DNA of 64,000 bases from Chinchilla lanigera (lineage: Eukaryota; Chordata; Mammalia; Rodentia; Chinchillidae), in NCBI RefSeq assembly GCF_000276665.1, contig NW_004955435.1, forward strand, positions 2,642,615 to 2,706,614, given 5' to 3'. A model generated the notes under the pieces. That model had not been told where the DNA came from. It worked only from the letters and a program-made list of their open reading frames with translations, and did no database searches. Positions 49,641-61,525 of the stretch are shown in pieces (position 1 is the first letter of the stretch; every line of letters starts with the position of its first letter). Position numbers and translations under genes: made by a program.

Positions 49641-52600
49641 AAGCAATGGACTAACACACAAGCTACCAGGAAAGGATCTGGGACCTGGAAACAAGTCAAC
49701 TATTCAGCCTCTGGGCTTTCATACTGAGCCGCTCATCTTCATTTCCTCTTTATACTAATAGTAGGAAATGATACAGTCCTGAGGGCCAGGACTGTACCAT
49801 TTCTATCTGGAATCTCATTGCCTGACATATTAAAAAAACATAAATAAATGAATCACCTCTTCTCCCTGCCCTTATAGAATTATCTTCAGTGTAATCAATA
49901 TTGTCCCCACCATCCTTAAATCCACATTGATGTTTTGAAATTATTTAAATTCCTTATCAAGGGAAGCTAGACTGTATGTAACTGGCCTAAAAACATTAAA
50001 CAATACATTTTGAGGTAGCCTACTATGATGATCCCCTGTGCTGAGGCTTTTAGCAAATTGTTTATATTTGTCTTCTGCTGTCCCTAATCCTCTGAGATTC
50101 TAAACTGTCCCATTATCCCTGTAAACATTATACTGCCCAATTACCAATCAAGAATTCATGCCACATATTGGTAATAAACAAATCAGTCTAGGTGAGTGGA
50201 TATTCAAAGGAAGCTTGAAACACTCGCTTCCCAGGACATCAGCCCACTGCTGTTTCTGTGATATATCCTGCACTTGCTTTGCTCTGTATTATTCTCTCGA
50301 CCAGAAGAACTGTCCATCTTTCAGAACATAGATCACTTTTTTATTCTTTCCATGGTGTATTTTGGTCTAAATGTACTTGATATGAGAAGAAATTATCACA
50401 GATGAAATAATGCTTGCTCCTTCATGCATTCTCTTCTAATCATATGCCTTACTGTGTGTTTTATGTGCTTTTTCCCCAGAATCTCACATGTAAAAATAAA
50501 TGAGCTCTTGCTGAACTTTTAAAAGCAAAAACAAAACATACTTGACCCAAAAACAAAACATACAGTACACAGATAGTTGAATGTCATTAGTTACTGAATT
50601 ATTTTATTGTGTTTTGTGAAGCCAGACATTACCAATATGTGTGCATATATATGTGCCTGAATGTATAAAGTATACAACCTGAATGTATTTCACAGATGTG
50701 TAATCAAACTGTGATTTAAATTATCCGGCCTACACCTTAATTTCATACCATGGGTAGTTGAGAATTACTCCAAACAGATAGTTAATGCTTGTTTTTGTCC
50801 TCAGTTCATCCACTTTTTAAAAATAAATGACATCCTGATATATTCTAAAATGATACAGACACAAAACTTTGCAAAATTTCAAAATCTCTTCATATGCGGT
50901 CTGCAGTAATTCAGTTTGTTTCTTCATGGTCACAAATGTTCTGAACTGATTCCATGTCCTTTCCTTACTGGCTGTAGTTCCCTCACACCCACTTTCATTC
51001 ACATCACCTCTTTGCAGTCCTTTCTGTGGTTTTACTTTCAGTTCTTTTATTCGAAGCACAGAGCTGGCATCCTCTTTGTCTCTTATGTGTCTATGCATTC
51101 ATTTCAAAATGAATAGATGTAAAAATACAGACTCAATTGTAGTTTTCTACATAAATATTGACATGCATATTAATGTATTCAAATTATTATAAGCATTCCA
51201 AAAATAATGCTTACTTTATAACAGTGGTATTTTTAGAGACTACTGCCTGTGCTGAAAAATGAGTTCATTCGTAATTTCTCCATTAGATTTTTCATAATAT
51301 ATTTCATGTCTTATTTTAAATTTACAACTATTTCTGATAACAAACTTTCTGAGAACATCTGATTACATTTTATACAGAGACGAATTCTCCATTGTGCACT
51401 CCGTTTTATTTTTCCCTCCTTTTTATTAGTAAAGACATTAACAATAAAATAGGCTCCCTTGCTCCAGCTGGTAATTTCTCAGTACTAGTAATACATTATT
51501 CCTCTTTTTGTGACATCATAATAATCTATACAGAAGTACCATGTATCTTTGTGTAGAAGCTACTGTTTCCATTAAATTTAATTACCTCCCCCTGTGGTTT
51601 TAAATAGAAGTGGCTTCAAAATGAGGGCAGCTTCTATTAAATTTAATTACTTTCTCCTGCTGCTAGCATGGTAAAAGAGAGGCTGCTAAACGAGAGCAGC
51701 TCCTAAACTAGAGTATATGGTAACTGTATGCGAGCAGAAATGCAATTGTACATAAGCCCCTAGCAGTCTCATGGGGTTTTCATTCTCGTATTTTAACTTT
51801 TCTTAGCCTTAAGATCATAAGAAATGATCATTAAGATATAAGGAAATATATGCTAAGATAAATTTTAATTTTCTAAGTAAAATAAAGGCAAACGTGTTTC
51901 TTTAAAAAATACTAACTGAACTCAAAGATTCAAGTTCAGAACTTATAAAAGTAGTATCATTTTTCTTCTACTAAGGGTGATGATTTTTACTATTCACATA
52001 TTTTTAATATCCAGTAAAAATCTTTCTTGATTCTGATCAAATGTATTTAAAGAACGTTTCCCTAAAAGTTATTTTAAATGGCAGTAAGTCTGGGAAGACA
52101 TAAGAGAAATATTCAAAATAGGAATATGAAGTTTAAAAAAATCAGGCTCACTTATAAAACACTGTATTTGAAAATAAGTCCATTATACACTGTACATTAG
52201 TCTGAAAATGTAAATTACTTAAAATCCTATGCCATAATCCTATAAAATCTAAAAGAAGATGAAATTCTAAGTACCTCTTTTTAAATTAAATATGAATTAA
52301 GGGGAGATGCTACTCAGTTAAACCACCATTGTACAATGTTTATTTTTTTACATACCAGCAGAATTTAGATGAACAATACTTCCATTCAATCAGTTTAGTA
52401 TAAATATAAAACAAGACACCCCTTAAGCATTTTAAGTAACAAATTAAACATTTACATTTTTTACTGTGCACTGAGGCTTAACATTTATGCAGCTTCAAAA
52501 CCAAAGTACAGCCTCAAGGGAAGTCTCTCCACTGACAAATTAATACCTTAGAGAACAGAGCTGAATGGTGGCAATGAACTCATTTGTTCCCCCAATAATG

Positions 52601-52657
52601 AAGAATGACTTTTTCTTTACCACATCTGTGACTGTTGCTATGGTGACCCAGACTTAC
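49641..52657. other. Unique intron downstream of exon 3
   Basis: No repeat family was recognised in these 3 kb next to the exon 3 donor. A pair of palindromic ATTAAATTTAAT motifs at 51571 and 51636 stands out. The low repeat density would be compatible with conserved non-coding sequence, which cannot be tested here. Confidence 0.5.
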
Positions 52658-52740
52658 CTCACCGCTTCTCTGAGAGCTCCTCGCTCACCAAGAGTCGTGT
52701 GCTTGATGTCATCAAAATTATTCTCCAGGTTCCCACAATT
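52658..52740 (-). CDS. DPYD: DPYD exon 3 (dihydropyrimidine dehydrogenase, residues ~51-77)
   Basis: This exon encodes part of the N-terminal iron-sulfur domain of cytosolic dihydropyrimidine dehydrogenase, which catalyses the NADPH-dependent first step of uracil and thymine breakdown and clears 5-fluorouracil. Read on the minus strand, an acceptor ending TTGCAG precedes 27 open codons plus two bases (AG), followed by the donor GTAAGT. The peptide contains [18 protein letters not shown], which I recognise as DPYD. The 83-bp length, phase 0 entry and phase 2 exit match human exon 3 (c.151-233) as I remember it. The split codon would be Arg78, directly before the cysteine cluster that binds [4Fe-4S] and starts exon 4. 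Compared with the human protein from memory, Glu-Lys near residues 53-54 is Gly-Asn here and Met77 is Val. No frame break is seen. Neighbouring exons lie outside the window, as expected from the very long human introns 2 and 3. Confidence 0.95.
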
Positions 52741-53439
52741 CTGCAACACATTAAAACTCGAGTTCACCTTCCAATATCCTGAGGAAAATGACCCTATGCA
52801 ATTATTTAAAAATATAACAGATTATATTGATCGTGGATTTTTGAAAAATATGTGCAGTATTTTAATTGGGCAAGATTCATCTAAATAGACAGTTGAATTC
52901 AAAAGGAATAAAATGAAAATGTCTTGTGATGCAGCTATCAGAAAAGTCTCTACTAATCAGTTTTTCTAAATAGATATAAAGAAAGCATGAGTACTGCATA
53001 AAAGTAGCAAAACTTATAGTTTTGCAGAATAAAAAAGTTTTATAAAATAATCTCAAGTATATCAAGGCCAATTTAAATTGAAAAGAAAATCAATGAAGTA
53101 AATTGTAAATGACAAATGACAATGATAATTATCTAGATCTAAATCAGTCAGTATTGACTAAGATGAAAAGACAGAGTCCGGGTATAATATAATAATAAAA
53201 ATTCCGTATTTTAATCAAATATTATAATGACAACCTTATACTTTTATAAAACAACTTAAATATGTATGTTGGTTACAATTGTGCATATATATATGACCTA
53301 TTCCTGCTCATATAAAAATATATATATTACCAATCCAGGACTGTAATTCAAGTTCTTAGAAGACTATTACATGTCATAAGCAATAAAAATTTCATGAATA
53401 ATTTTATTTTCTATTAAATATAATAGCATCACTGGACTG

Positions 53440-53560
53440 TTTTCTTTTTTCTTTCTTTCTTTTTTTTTTGTCTTTTGGTAATGGGAATTGAACCTAGGAC
53501 CACTAGGACCTCGCACTTGCCAGGCAGGTGCTGTGCCACTAGGCTGTATCTCCAGCCCAG
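53440..53560 (-). mobile_element. ID SINE
   Basis: The complement of an ID body: GGGAATTGAACCTAGGACCAC, then TCGCACTTGCCAGGCAGGTGC and CTAGGCTGTATCTCCAGCCC, with a T/C-rich poly-A complement at 53440-53470. A small ACCACTAGG duplication lies in the B-box region. Confidence 0.85.
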
Positions 53561-54029
53561 AGTTTGCTAAGAATAGCAAATGTTTTACAATTTTACTATA
53601 ATTTTATATAGTTGTATAATTAAAACCGATTTAATCTTATACTGACCAAATAAATTGTGAGAACACAAATTAAAGGATTGAATTTTATGTGAAAATTGCA
53701 ACTGTCTGAACCATTTGGCACTTTAGATTTCATGTGGAATTCAGTATATTTAAGTAATAAAGTGTTTTAGTTAACTTGATAAGCAAAAAACTAAATAATA
53801 AAATTTAAACATTAATGTGTTATTTATATTCTTAAAATTATAAACAAGTGCAAGAGTTTATAAAATTATAGAAATTAGATGAGATTTTTAGTGTGCAAGA
53901 AGTAATTAATTTCAAATCCACTTGTATAACATATACTATTTTTACTTTGACCTTTCCTTTGTAATTTAGTCAAATCAGGGGAAAGATTGTTTAAACACAT
54001 AGTCATGGGCTTTTATTTTGAAAATTATC

Positions 54030-54535
54030 AAAATTGATCCAAAATATTTTGACTCCGGATTAAAAGTCCCTTGTTGGATATGTACATTAAAAAATCCCAT
54101 TGCTCTGTCTTGTCCTTTCACTTTTTTGTTAGTGTATTTTCATAAAGAGAATTTCTCATATTTAATGAGGCTCAATTTATTATTTTCAAATTTAAGATTA
54201 GTGCTTGAATAGTCTCTTAAAATATTTTAAGAAATTATTGAAAGTCATGAATATATTTTTCTGTATTTTTCCAAGAAGTTTTATTATTTTAGCACATTTA
54301 GGTAAATAATCTGTTTGAGATAACATTTATATATGGGTAAGATAGAAAAAAAATCACATCAAATAGATATTCAATTAAACCAATACTATTTACTGGGAAG
54401 ATCATCTACAATTTAGAGTTACAATTTAGGGTATATATGGTCTATTTATGAAGTCTTCTGTTCAAATGGTCAATTTTCCATACTTGTTCCAGTATTACAC
54501 TATTTTAATTGCTGATATTCATAATAAATTTCTCC
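54030..54535 (-). mobile_element. Old L1 (L1M) ORF2 segment, inverted 5' part
   Basis: The plus strand is the complement of L1 ORF2: CCCTTGTTGGATATGTACAT, then TCCAAGAAGTTTTATTATTTTAGC, ATTTACTGGGAAGATC and CATACTTGTTCCAGTATTACAC. A plus-strand L1 segment that starts nearly where this one stops in element coordinates follows directly at 54540. It is fully decayed. Confidence 0.7.
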
Positions 54536-55188
54536 TACTAACAAATATGAAACAGATAAGTCAACGGATATATGGGCAAATAACTTATACAAACACTATT
54601 TAAAAGGAAACATCTGATAATCAATGTTTAAAAAGATGTTCTACATCTTTAATCATTAGTAAAATGCAAATTTGAGGCATAATAATACCCTACTATACAT
54701 TCTGGGAATGTCCTAAGATAAAGAAAGATCATACAATGTTGTTGTAGTTGTTTTAGTGCAAAAATGAAATACTACTGGTAGAAAGTTAAATTATCAGAAC
54801 TAGTTTATAATGCTATTTGATAGCACATTCAATAGTTGAACACTGAGATATGCCTTTTACCTAACAGTCCCACACCTAAGAATGCACCTAGAACAAATGT
54901 ATAATATGCTTACCCAAAGTTATATGGCCTGAATATCAGTAGTAACACTATTCAAAGTAGCCCTAAATTGAAACTGGATAGTTACAAATTATAATGGAAT
55001 ATATAAATAACTTATAATATATTCATACGCTGGAAAACAGAATGAAAATGAAGTATTATTACATAACATGAATACACCTCACATAATATTGAGCAAAAGA
55101 AATGACACTCAAAAGAGAACCTACTCAAAATTATTACACTTTTATGAAGTTTGAAAATAGGCAAGGCTCCAAAGAATAATTCCAAATA
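54536..55188 (+). mobile_element. Old L1 (L1M) ORF2 end and 3' UTR
   Basis: Plus-strand L1 sequence reads ATATATGGGCAAATAACTTA, AATCATTAGTAAAATGCAAAT, AGTCCCACACCTAAGAATGC, and a 3' UTR-like TTTTATGAAGTTTGAAAATAGG. It is fully decayed, and with the preceding inverted piece it looks like one 5'-inverted insertion. Confidence 0.72.
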
Positions 55189-56830
55189 TATTTAAAACAA
55201 TTTCATTTTCAAGAACATCAAAAAGTAACAGCATACTTATGAGCAAATTCAACAAAACAAAAATAAATCTTGTACACTAAAAGCCACAAAACATCACAAA
55301 AAATACAGAAAACTGAAATAAATGAAAAGATATACCATGTCCATGGAATAAAAGACTAACATTCTTAAGAATTGCTACTTTCTAAACAAATCTAAAGTTT
55401 ACATGCAATTCCTATAAATGTTTTTCAAATGTTTGACAAGTTGATCCCAAAGTTCATATGAAAACACAGGTGATGTAGAATAGCCAAACCATTCTTGAAA
55501 AATAGAACAACAAAATTATAGGATTTTAAACTTACTACAAAACTATAGCAAGCAAGATACTATACTACTGGCATTAGGATGTAAAGAAAGAGTAGAGCAA
55601 CAGAACTCAGACTCTGAAACATACCATTAAAATTATCATCAATTTTATTTCAGGAAGGGAACCAACACAACTCAATGAAGAGAAAAAAGTTTTCTCAACA
55701 AATGGTGCTACAACAACTACACACCTATGTGCAAATAAATACAGCCAGATCTCTGCCTCACAATATGCAAACTCTGTATTAAAAGAAAATATGCGCTAAA
55801 TTGTTGTGACTTTTGATTAAAAATAAAGATATCATAATGTATAAATAACAAAAAATGGTAAATTATCATCAAAATGTATAGACTTTTGAGTTTCTGAGCT
55901 GTAACTAAGAGAGTAAACAGACAAATAGTTGAACACAATACCCTAAAAGGCCAGAACAGGAGAACAGAACAGGAGAAAAAGCCAGATATCTGATAAAGGA
56001 TTTCTATCTAGAATATGTAAAGAACTCTCATAATTTAATAATAAGATAACCTAATATTTTAAATTGGCAAAGGTTTTAAACAGTTTTCCAAAGGAGATAT
56101 GAAAATGGCTAATAAACACTAAAAATATTCAACATCATTAGTTCTTGGAGTAAAATGAATGAAAACCACAAAGAGATACCACTTTCATGCAATGAGATAG
56201 GTTTAATAAAAAGGAAGAACAATACCAAATACTGGTAAGGGTATGTATTAATTTGAATCTTCATACATTTTGATGAAGATGTAAAAAGGTGGAGCCACTT
56301 GAGAAAAACTTTCATACTGTCTTAAAATATTAAATATAGTCATGATCTGAACTAGATGATCATAATCATAGTGTAAGTACAAAATGTATCACATGACCAG
56401 CAATGACACTCCTATTATACTGAGTATAAAGAAATGAAAACATGTCCACATAAAAATTTGTCCACCTAAAAATGTTTATAGTAACATTATTCATAACAGA
56501 CACAAAGTGGGAAAAACTCACAATTTAATCAAATGACAAGGTAATAATGTAGTACATTGATACCACAGGTATTATTTACCTATATAAAGGAAGTCGAAAT
56601 ACATTCTACAAAATAGGTGAGCCTTGCAACAGTATTCTAAGTGGAAAGACCACGGTATAACTGGACACAATCATAATTGTTAATATGGAATGTCCAGCAT
56701 AGGCAAATCGACAGCAAGTAATGAGTGACGTCAGGGGCTAGAGAGAGTGGGCGACATGCAATCAGTGACAGTAGTAATACGGCTTCTTCAAGGTGAGAAA
56801 CAAATGTTCTGAAACTACTGGAGATCAGAA
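55189..56830 (+). mobile_element. Second old L1 (L1M), ORF2 3' half and 3' UTR
   Basis: Plus-strand L1 restarts earlier in ORF2: ACATCAAAAAGTAACAGC, GAATAGCCAAACCATTCTTG and TTCTCAACAAATGGTGCTAC. It continues through CAACATCATTAGTTCTTGG to the end region with GTAATGAGTGACGTCAGGGG. It is decayed with many stops. It repeats ORF2 parts already present in the preceding element, so it is a separate insertion. Confidence 0.8.
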
Positions 56831-56834
56831 CTGT

Positions 56835-56977
56835 TTCCCAGGCTAATGTAGAATTTGTGATTCTCCTGCCTCAGTCTTTCCTTCCAATTTTAGCTTATGT
56901 GCTCCCCAAGAGAGCACCGTCATCCGCTCAGGGTGCTAGCGTTACAAGTGTGTGCTATCACAACCACCCTTGAGTAA
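56835..56977 (-). mobile_element. Old B1 SINE
   Basis: The complement of B1: TTCCCAGGCTAATGTAGAATT, then GATTCTCCTGCCTCAGTC, and after an insert-like stretch GGGTGCTAGCGTTACAAGTG and CACAACCACC. Confidence 0.65.
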
Positions 56978-57472
56978 TCATTTTTAAGTTATATTCCTAC
57001 AGATATTTATTACAACATTTTCAGGACACTGAAGTTTGGGGAAAATCTTAATTTTTAACATCGAAGGAGTACTAAAATAAGGCACTTTAAATCTGAGGTT
57101 TGTGTAGTCATAACAAACACTGTCTATGTAGATTTCTAACAAGCACATATGACACCACATAGGTTTTTTGAGAGAGATACTATAAAACGGAAACTGCTGT
57201 ATGACATTACAATTATGGGCACAGGCAAAGCCAACCAAGATTAGAAGTGATTGGCAACTCATTTATCACTGAATAGTGAATCATTGTATTTCCTTTTACT
57301 GATACATTGTAGCTTTGTCAAATTTTCAGTAGTTTATACTTTTTGATTTTAAGATTAGTAAAATAAACCATTTTTAAGTTATTAGAAATGTTTGTATTTT
57401 CTGTATTAAAGTTGATACTTTTGTGAAATATATTTCAATAGAAGTGCTACCAATAAAATGACCTGGATATAG

Positions 57473-57556
57473 AGCCAGGGACGTAGCTCAGCAGCACAGT
57501 GCCTGCCTGGCAAGTGCAAGGTCATGAGTTTGATTCCCGGCACAAAAAAAAAAAAA
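57473..57556 (+). mobile_element. ID SINE
   Basis: GAGCCAGGGACGTAGCTCAG opens an ID body with an intact B box (GGTCATGAGTTTGATTCCC) and a poly-A tail at 57544-57557. Confidence 0.9.
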
Positions 57557-58004
57557 AGATTTAGATATAAACAGGACTTCATTTGTTCAATATTTCTTAA
57601 TTTATCACATTAAATGTACATTTTATTGATTAAAATTTGTTTCCTTTGATTGCTCTGCAATGAATTCACTGCATTTTATTTCAAGTTACGCAAAAAATAC
57701 AAGTTTGCAATCACCATTTTGTTCATCTTCATACAAGCAAGAGAAATTTAAATATGGATGCAATGTAATGTAAATCAAACTGTAACAGAGTCAATTCATT
57801 TGCTACAGTTAACCATTAAAAATATCTCAATGTCTGCAGCTACTATTGAAAAAAAATGCCACATTGGCCATGTGATTACCTAAAAAGACCAAAATGCAAC
57901 TACAGGGCTTATTATATTTGGAAGGCATTATTTTTAGTCTTCAAATATTTAAACTTCTATTATGTCGTTGGTATCTTACTGAAGAAACTTTGCAATACAA
58001 TTTT

Positions 58005-58119
58005 TTTCAAGACAGATCTTGCTATGCAGCTCCGGCTGGCCTCTGCCCTCTAACTCACAATATTTTCCTGCCTTAGCCTCCTGAGTGCTGGGAGTGCAGG
58101 TGCGTGCCACACACCCAGA
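58005..58119 (-). mobile_element. 5'-truncated B1 SINE with target-site duplication
   Basis: The complement of B1: CAAGACAGATCTTGCTATGC, then TTTCCTGCCTTAGCCTCC and TGAGTGCTGGGAGTGCAGG. The target-site duplication is TGCAATACAATTTT (57991-58004) and TGCAATACACTTTT (58120-58133). Confidence 0.88.
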
Positions 58120-58133
58120 TGCAATACACTTTT

Positions 58134-59780
58134 AAAGATACATAATATTCCACTCATCTATATGCTATTTATTTAGTCAAAATTTCTTTCTGTTTATGTT
58201 CCTCTACTTGCATTGTCAAAAAGAAAAAGAGCAGGATAAACACATAAAAATGAATAAAAAGACAGAAATCTTATGAAAGAAAACATATCATTGTTTGTGA
58301 TTACACATTCTAATTGGTCATTTAAAATGCATTCCATGATTACTGTCAATTGTAGAGTCAAGAATTATTTAGTATCTGGCTATAAATCACAATATTTTAA
58401 TCCCAAATTTAACAATTAGTAAAAAATAAATATCTGTGCAGTCATGTATTACACTTCTTTTGTTCTTTTCAAATAGATTGCCATTACAAATCTCATCAAT
58501 TTAGGTGGACAGTCCTAAGAATGTTGCACTTAAATCTTAAAAGCAGAGGATAGTTTTATAACCTACTTGTTCCCAAACTTTAAATTACTGATTCTTGATA
58601 TAAAACTACCAGCTACCATTAAAATGATGTTCCTTGTAGATAGTTTTTAAACCAGATGTGGAAATAGACATTTCTGTTTAATTGCCATGAGTGTATTTTC
58701 AATAAATCTTCAATTCTGTATGTGTATAACACATAAAGATATCTGTAGACAAATATTTGTCATTTAAAAGAAATATATGTGTGCCTCTGACACATACATC
58801 TTTGTTCCGTTTGGTTGATTTTTAAGAAAGCTTTAGAGACTTGTGTTTACCAATAGGGATTAACAAAATTAAGCAACTCTGTATCTGAATCTATTTAATA
58901 ACAATTGTCTTATGTTAGTGTATTGTTTTTAACACTAGCAGTACTATTGGAAATGTGTGGCTTATTCATTAATATCATTGGAAGAGCTTGATCACTGCAT
59001 AATTATAAGTAAGACAGAATGTTAAAATCTCAGCTTAGCCATTTAAAGTTACTCCCTTGACTGAGTGACAATGCCCCTGGCAAACAAAATCAAGGACTGC
59101 AAAGATTTAAGGCATCCCGCTACAACCATGCGACAGACTAGCTGGAAATCAAAAGCAAACACAGCACACACTGCCTCCTGTCATCCCGATAACCACGCTT
59201 ACAGTCCCTTGGGGAACACTGTATAATAAAACACAATAAACAGTATTAAAAACAAACTTTTACTGTTTCATATGATACATAAGGCCTATTAAAAATGAAT
59301 GTTAGTATGCTCAATATTTATTTTACGTTAATATGTTTAGAACCTTTTAAAAACAGAATCCTTAAAGACATTTTACTTTTTCAGACTTACAGATTTAAAA
59401 TTGCACAGAGAGTTAGGAATCCCTATGTTATTATAAAAATATGTTTTACCCTCTTTTCTATCTCAATGTAATGGATGAAAGCTATGAAGAAAAAAAAAAT
59501 ACATATATATATACACACATAATTGTCCATTTTCTTTTTGCTCCAAAAACACTCATAGCCTTCCTCCTCTTGCTAACCTCACTAAAATTTTAAACTTTGT
59601 CCTGTTCCTTACCACTGTAGGAGAACAAATTTAGGAAACAATTAAAGAAGACAAAATTCTTGGATTTTAATTCTTTTCAGATCCATCTCTGGCATAAACA
59701 CTAGCGTTGAAAGATGACATTAATGTCTAGTTCTCCCAGCAACAGAGCCAAGAGATAGAAACAGTCTCTTGGATGTAGAA
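58134..59780. other. Unique AT-rich intron
   Basis: No gene or repeat family was recognised; a short (TA)n-(CA)n run lies at 59501-59520. Confidence 0.5.
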
Positions 59781-59792
59781 GAGAGAAAAGAG

Positions 59793-59890
59793 GGGCTGGG
59801 GATTTAGCTCAGCGCCACAGCGCCTGCCTGGCAAGCGCGAGTCGTGAGTTTGATTCCTGGTACCAGAAAAAAAACAAAAAAAAAGAGAGA
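59793..59890 (+). mobile_element. ID SINE, young copy
   Basis: GGGCTGGGGATTTAGCTCAG opens the ID body, with one base lost in GCGCGAGTCGTGAG. The tail is A-rich. A perfect 12-bp target-site duplication GAGAGAAAAGAG lies at 59781-59792 and 59891-59902. Confidence 0.94.
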
Positions 59891-59902
59891 GAGAGAAAAG
59901 AG

Positions 59903-61379
59903 ACAAAGAGAAATGCAAGTAGCCCCCAATGATGTGTCTGTGGATCTGGAGTTGAGAAAGCCAATATTCATGTGGCTGAGAGAAGGTTCCCAAGCCTCCG
60001 AAGGAAACTGTCCATGTTAATAAGAAGAATCCTCAGTTTTAGTAGTGACACTGTCAGGAACTGGCTAAAATTATACGTTGTTCCATAAGGTGGAAAGGAA
60101 AACTCAAAATGAGTACAGTATTAAACTGACTAATAGAAAAAGAACACTCCATATTTTACATTCCGATTCTGCTTAAAATTTATTGTGTCCACCAGAAGTG
60201 AAGGAAATAAATAAATCAATAAGCATTTCAACAATCTGTTATCTTGACCAAACATCTGTTCATGTCCTAAAATGAAACCAAATCCAGTATTATTTTTATG
60301 TTTCATGGACAGTGTGGGAAAGTATCAAAATACAAACATATGACTGAAATTCTAAATCTAGCAAAATTAGGCTCTCGTCATTGGCAATAAATATCTGAAG
60401 CACCTAATATCTTTATCTCCTTATCTCCTCCATAAATTTAAGCTTCAGAGACCCAGGAAGGAGATAAGCAGGCTATTGTCATGTTCGCCATCAAAAACAT
60501 TTCTCTAACTCTAGAAACAGCTAAGTCGGTTCTCAGCTCAGTCCCCATGGGTTTGAGTCTGAGGAAAAATTATCAACTTACTCATACTGATAAACATGTT
60601 AGAGTCTTTTTATTTTAAAGAGAGTAAGAAAACAATAACCATAGATAAAAATAAAATAAAGCAAGAACAAAAAAAATGACACAAGGTTTCAAAACAAAAT
60701 GATAGGAATCAAATATTTTAATATGGTTTTCTTTACATGAATTTAGGGCTATTCCAGAATAAAAATTCAGGCATAAGTAAGATGGACATAGGAGACTTAT
60801 TTGCCAGGATAAAAAGTCCCCAACCATTCAGAAAACTTACCTTGTTTTAAAGAAAACTTTACCTTGTCCATGACAGTGAATGTCTCATTTCCTTTACCAA
60901 TTTAACTGCATAAGAAACTGACAACCTTCACAGCATAAACAAAGTAGTTCATCTTGTTTTGTAATTTAGAAAAAGAGAAATGCAAAGGGGAAGTAAAAGG
61001 GCAAAGAAGACAGAAGGAATCGTTGAATAAATTTCTCAGATTAGCAGGCAGGAGAACAAGAAAAATCAGTGATGAGCAACACAACACGAGATAGGCCTGC
61101 TGGATGGGACACCACGCAGCAAGCAGGTGGAACACACAGGAAGAACGAAGGTCATGAGAGTCACTGAGTGCAGTGCCTCTCGGAAGTTCCATTCGCTATG
61201 AAATGCAACGCTTATCATATCCAATGTGTCAGAAACCAGGAGTTACACTAGTACCCACAGAAAAACCGACACATTTGTTGTGACTGCCAGGTTACTGAAG
61301 GTGCAGTGCAGTTACCTGGCTCACGCTGAGGACAGCTCTCCGCTGGGCACTGTCCTTGGAGCTGCACTCGTCTGATCTG
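59903..61379. other. Unique intron
   Basis: No gene was recognised. 60610-60780 has a faint resemblance to the L1 3' UTR seen at 34497, too weak to call. The short minus-strand frames at 60615-61192 look like chance. Confidence 0.5.
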
Positions 61380-61525
61380 CATAACCACATCTACCCCTCT
61401 TTTACAACTGAGGAAACCGCCACAAGGAGATCTAGATAGTTTTCCCAGTATCATGGACTAGTAAGGCATAAAGCAGGGATTTGCACCCAGCTAGTTCAAC
61501 CTGAAAGCCAGTCTCACATGCCTAA
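61380..61525 (-). mobile_element. MIR fragment
   Basis: CTTTTACAACTGAGGAAACCG, then TTTCCCAGTATCATGGACTAG and GGGATTTGCACCCAGCTAG is the complement of the MIR core and is the best preserved MIR in the window. Confidence 0.8.

Larger units (their letters stand above)
1..52657 (-). other. DPYD: DPYD intron 3 (5' part, as read on the minus strand)
   Basis: Everything left of the exon 3 donor is inferred to be intron 3, because the gene reads right to left and no exon 4 (which should begin with a Cys-x-x-Cys iron-sulfur motif) was recognised. Human intron 3 is also tens of kilobases long. The intron is AT-rich and filled with SINEs, L1s, MaLR LTRs and one provirus, all annotated separately. Confidence 0.85.

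Noticed and set aside
60610..60780. Possible further L1 3' UTR copy
   Set aside because: Only scattered similarity to the copies at 34497 and 40968; not enough to call.
60902..61192. A 96-codon minus-strand frame with a hydrophobic stretch
   Set aside because: No known similarity; hydrophobic runs are common in chance frames read from A-rich complement strands.
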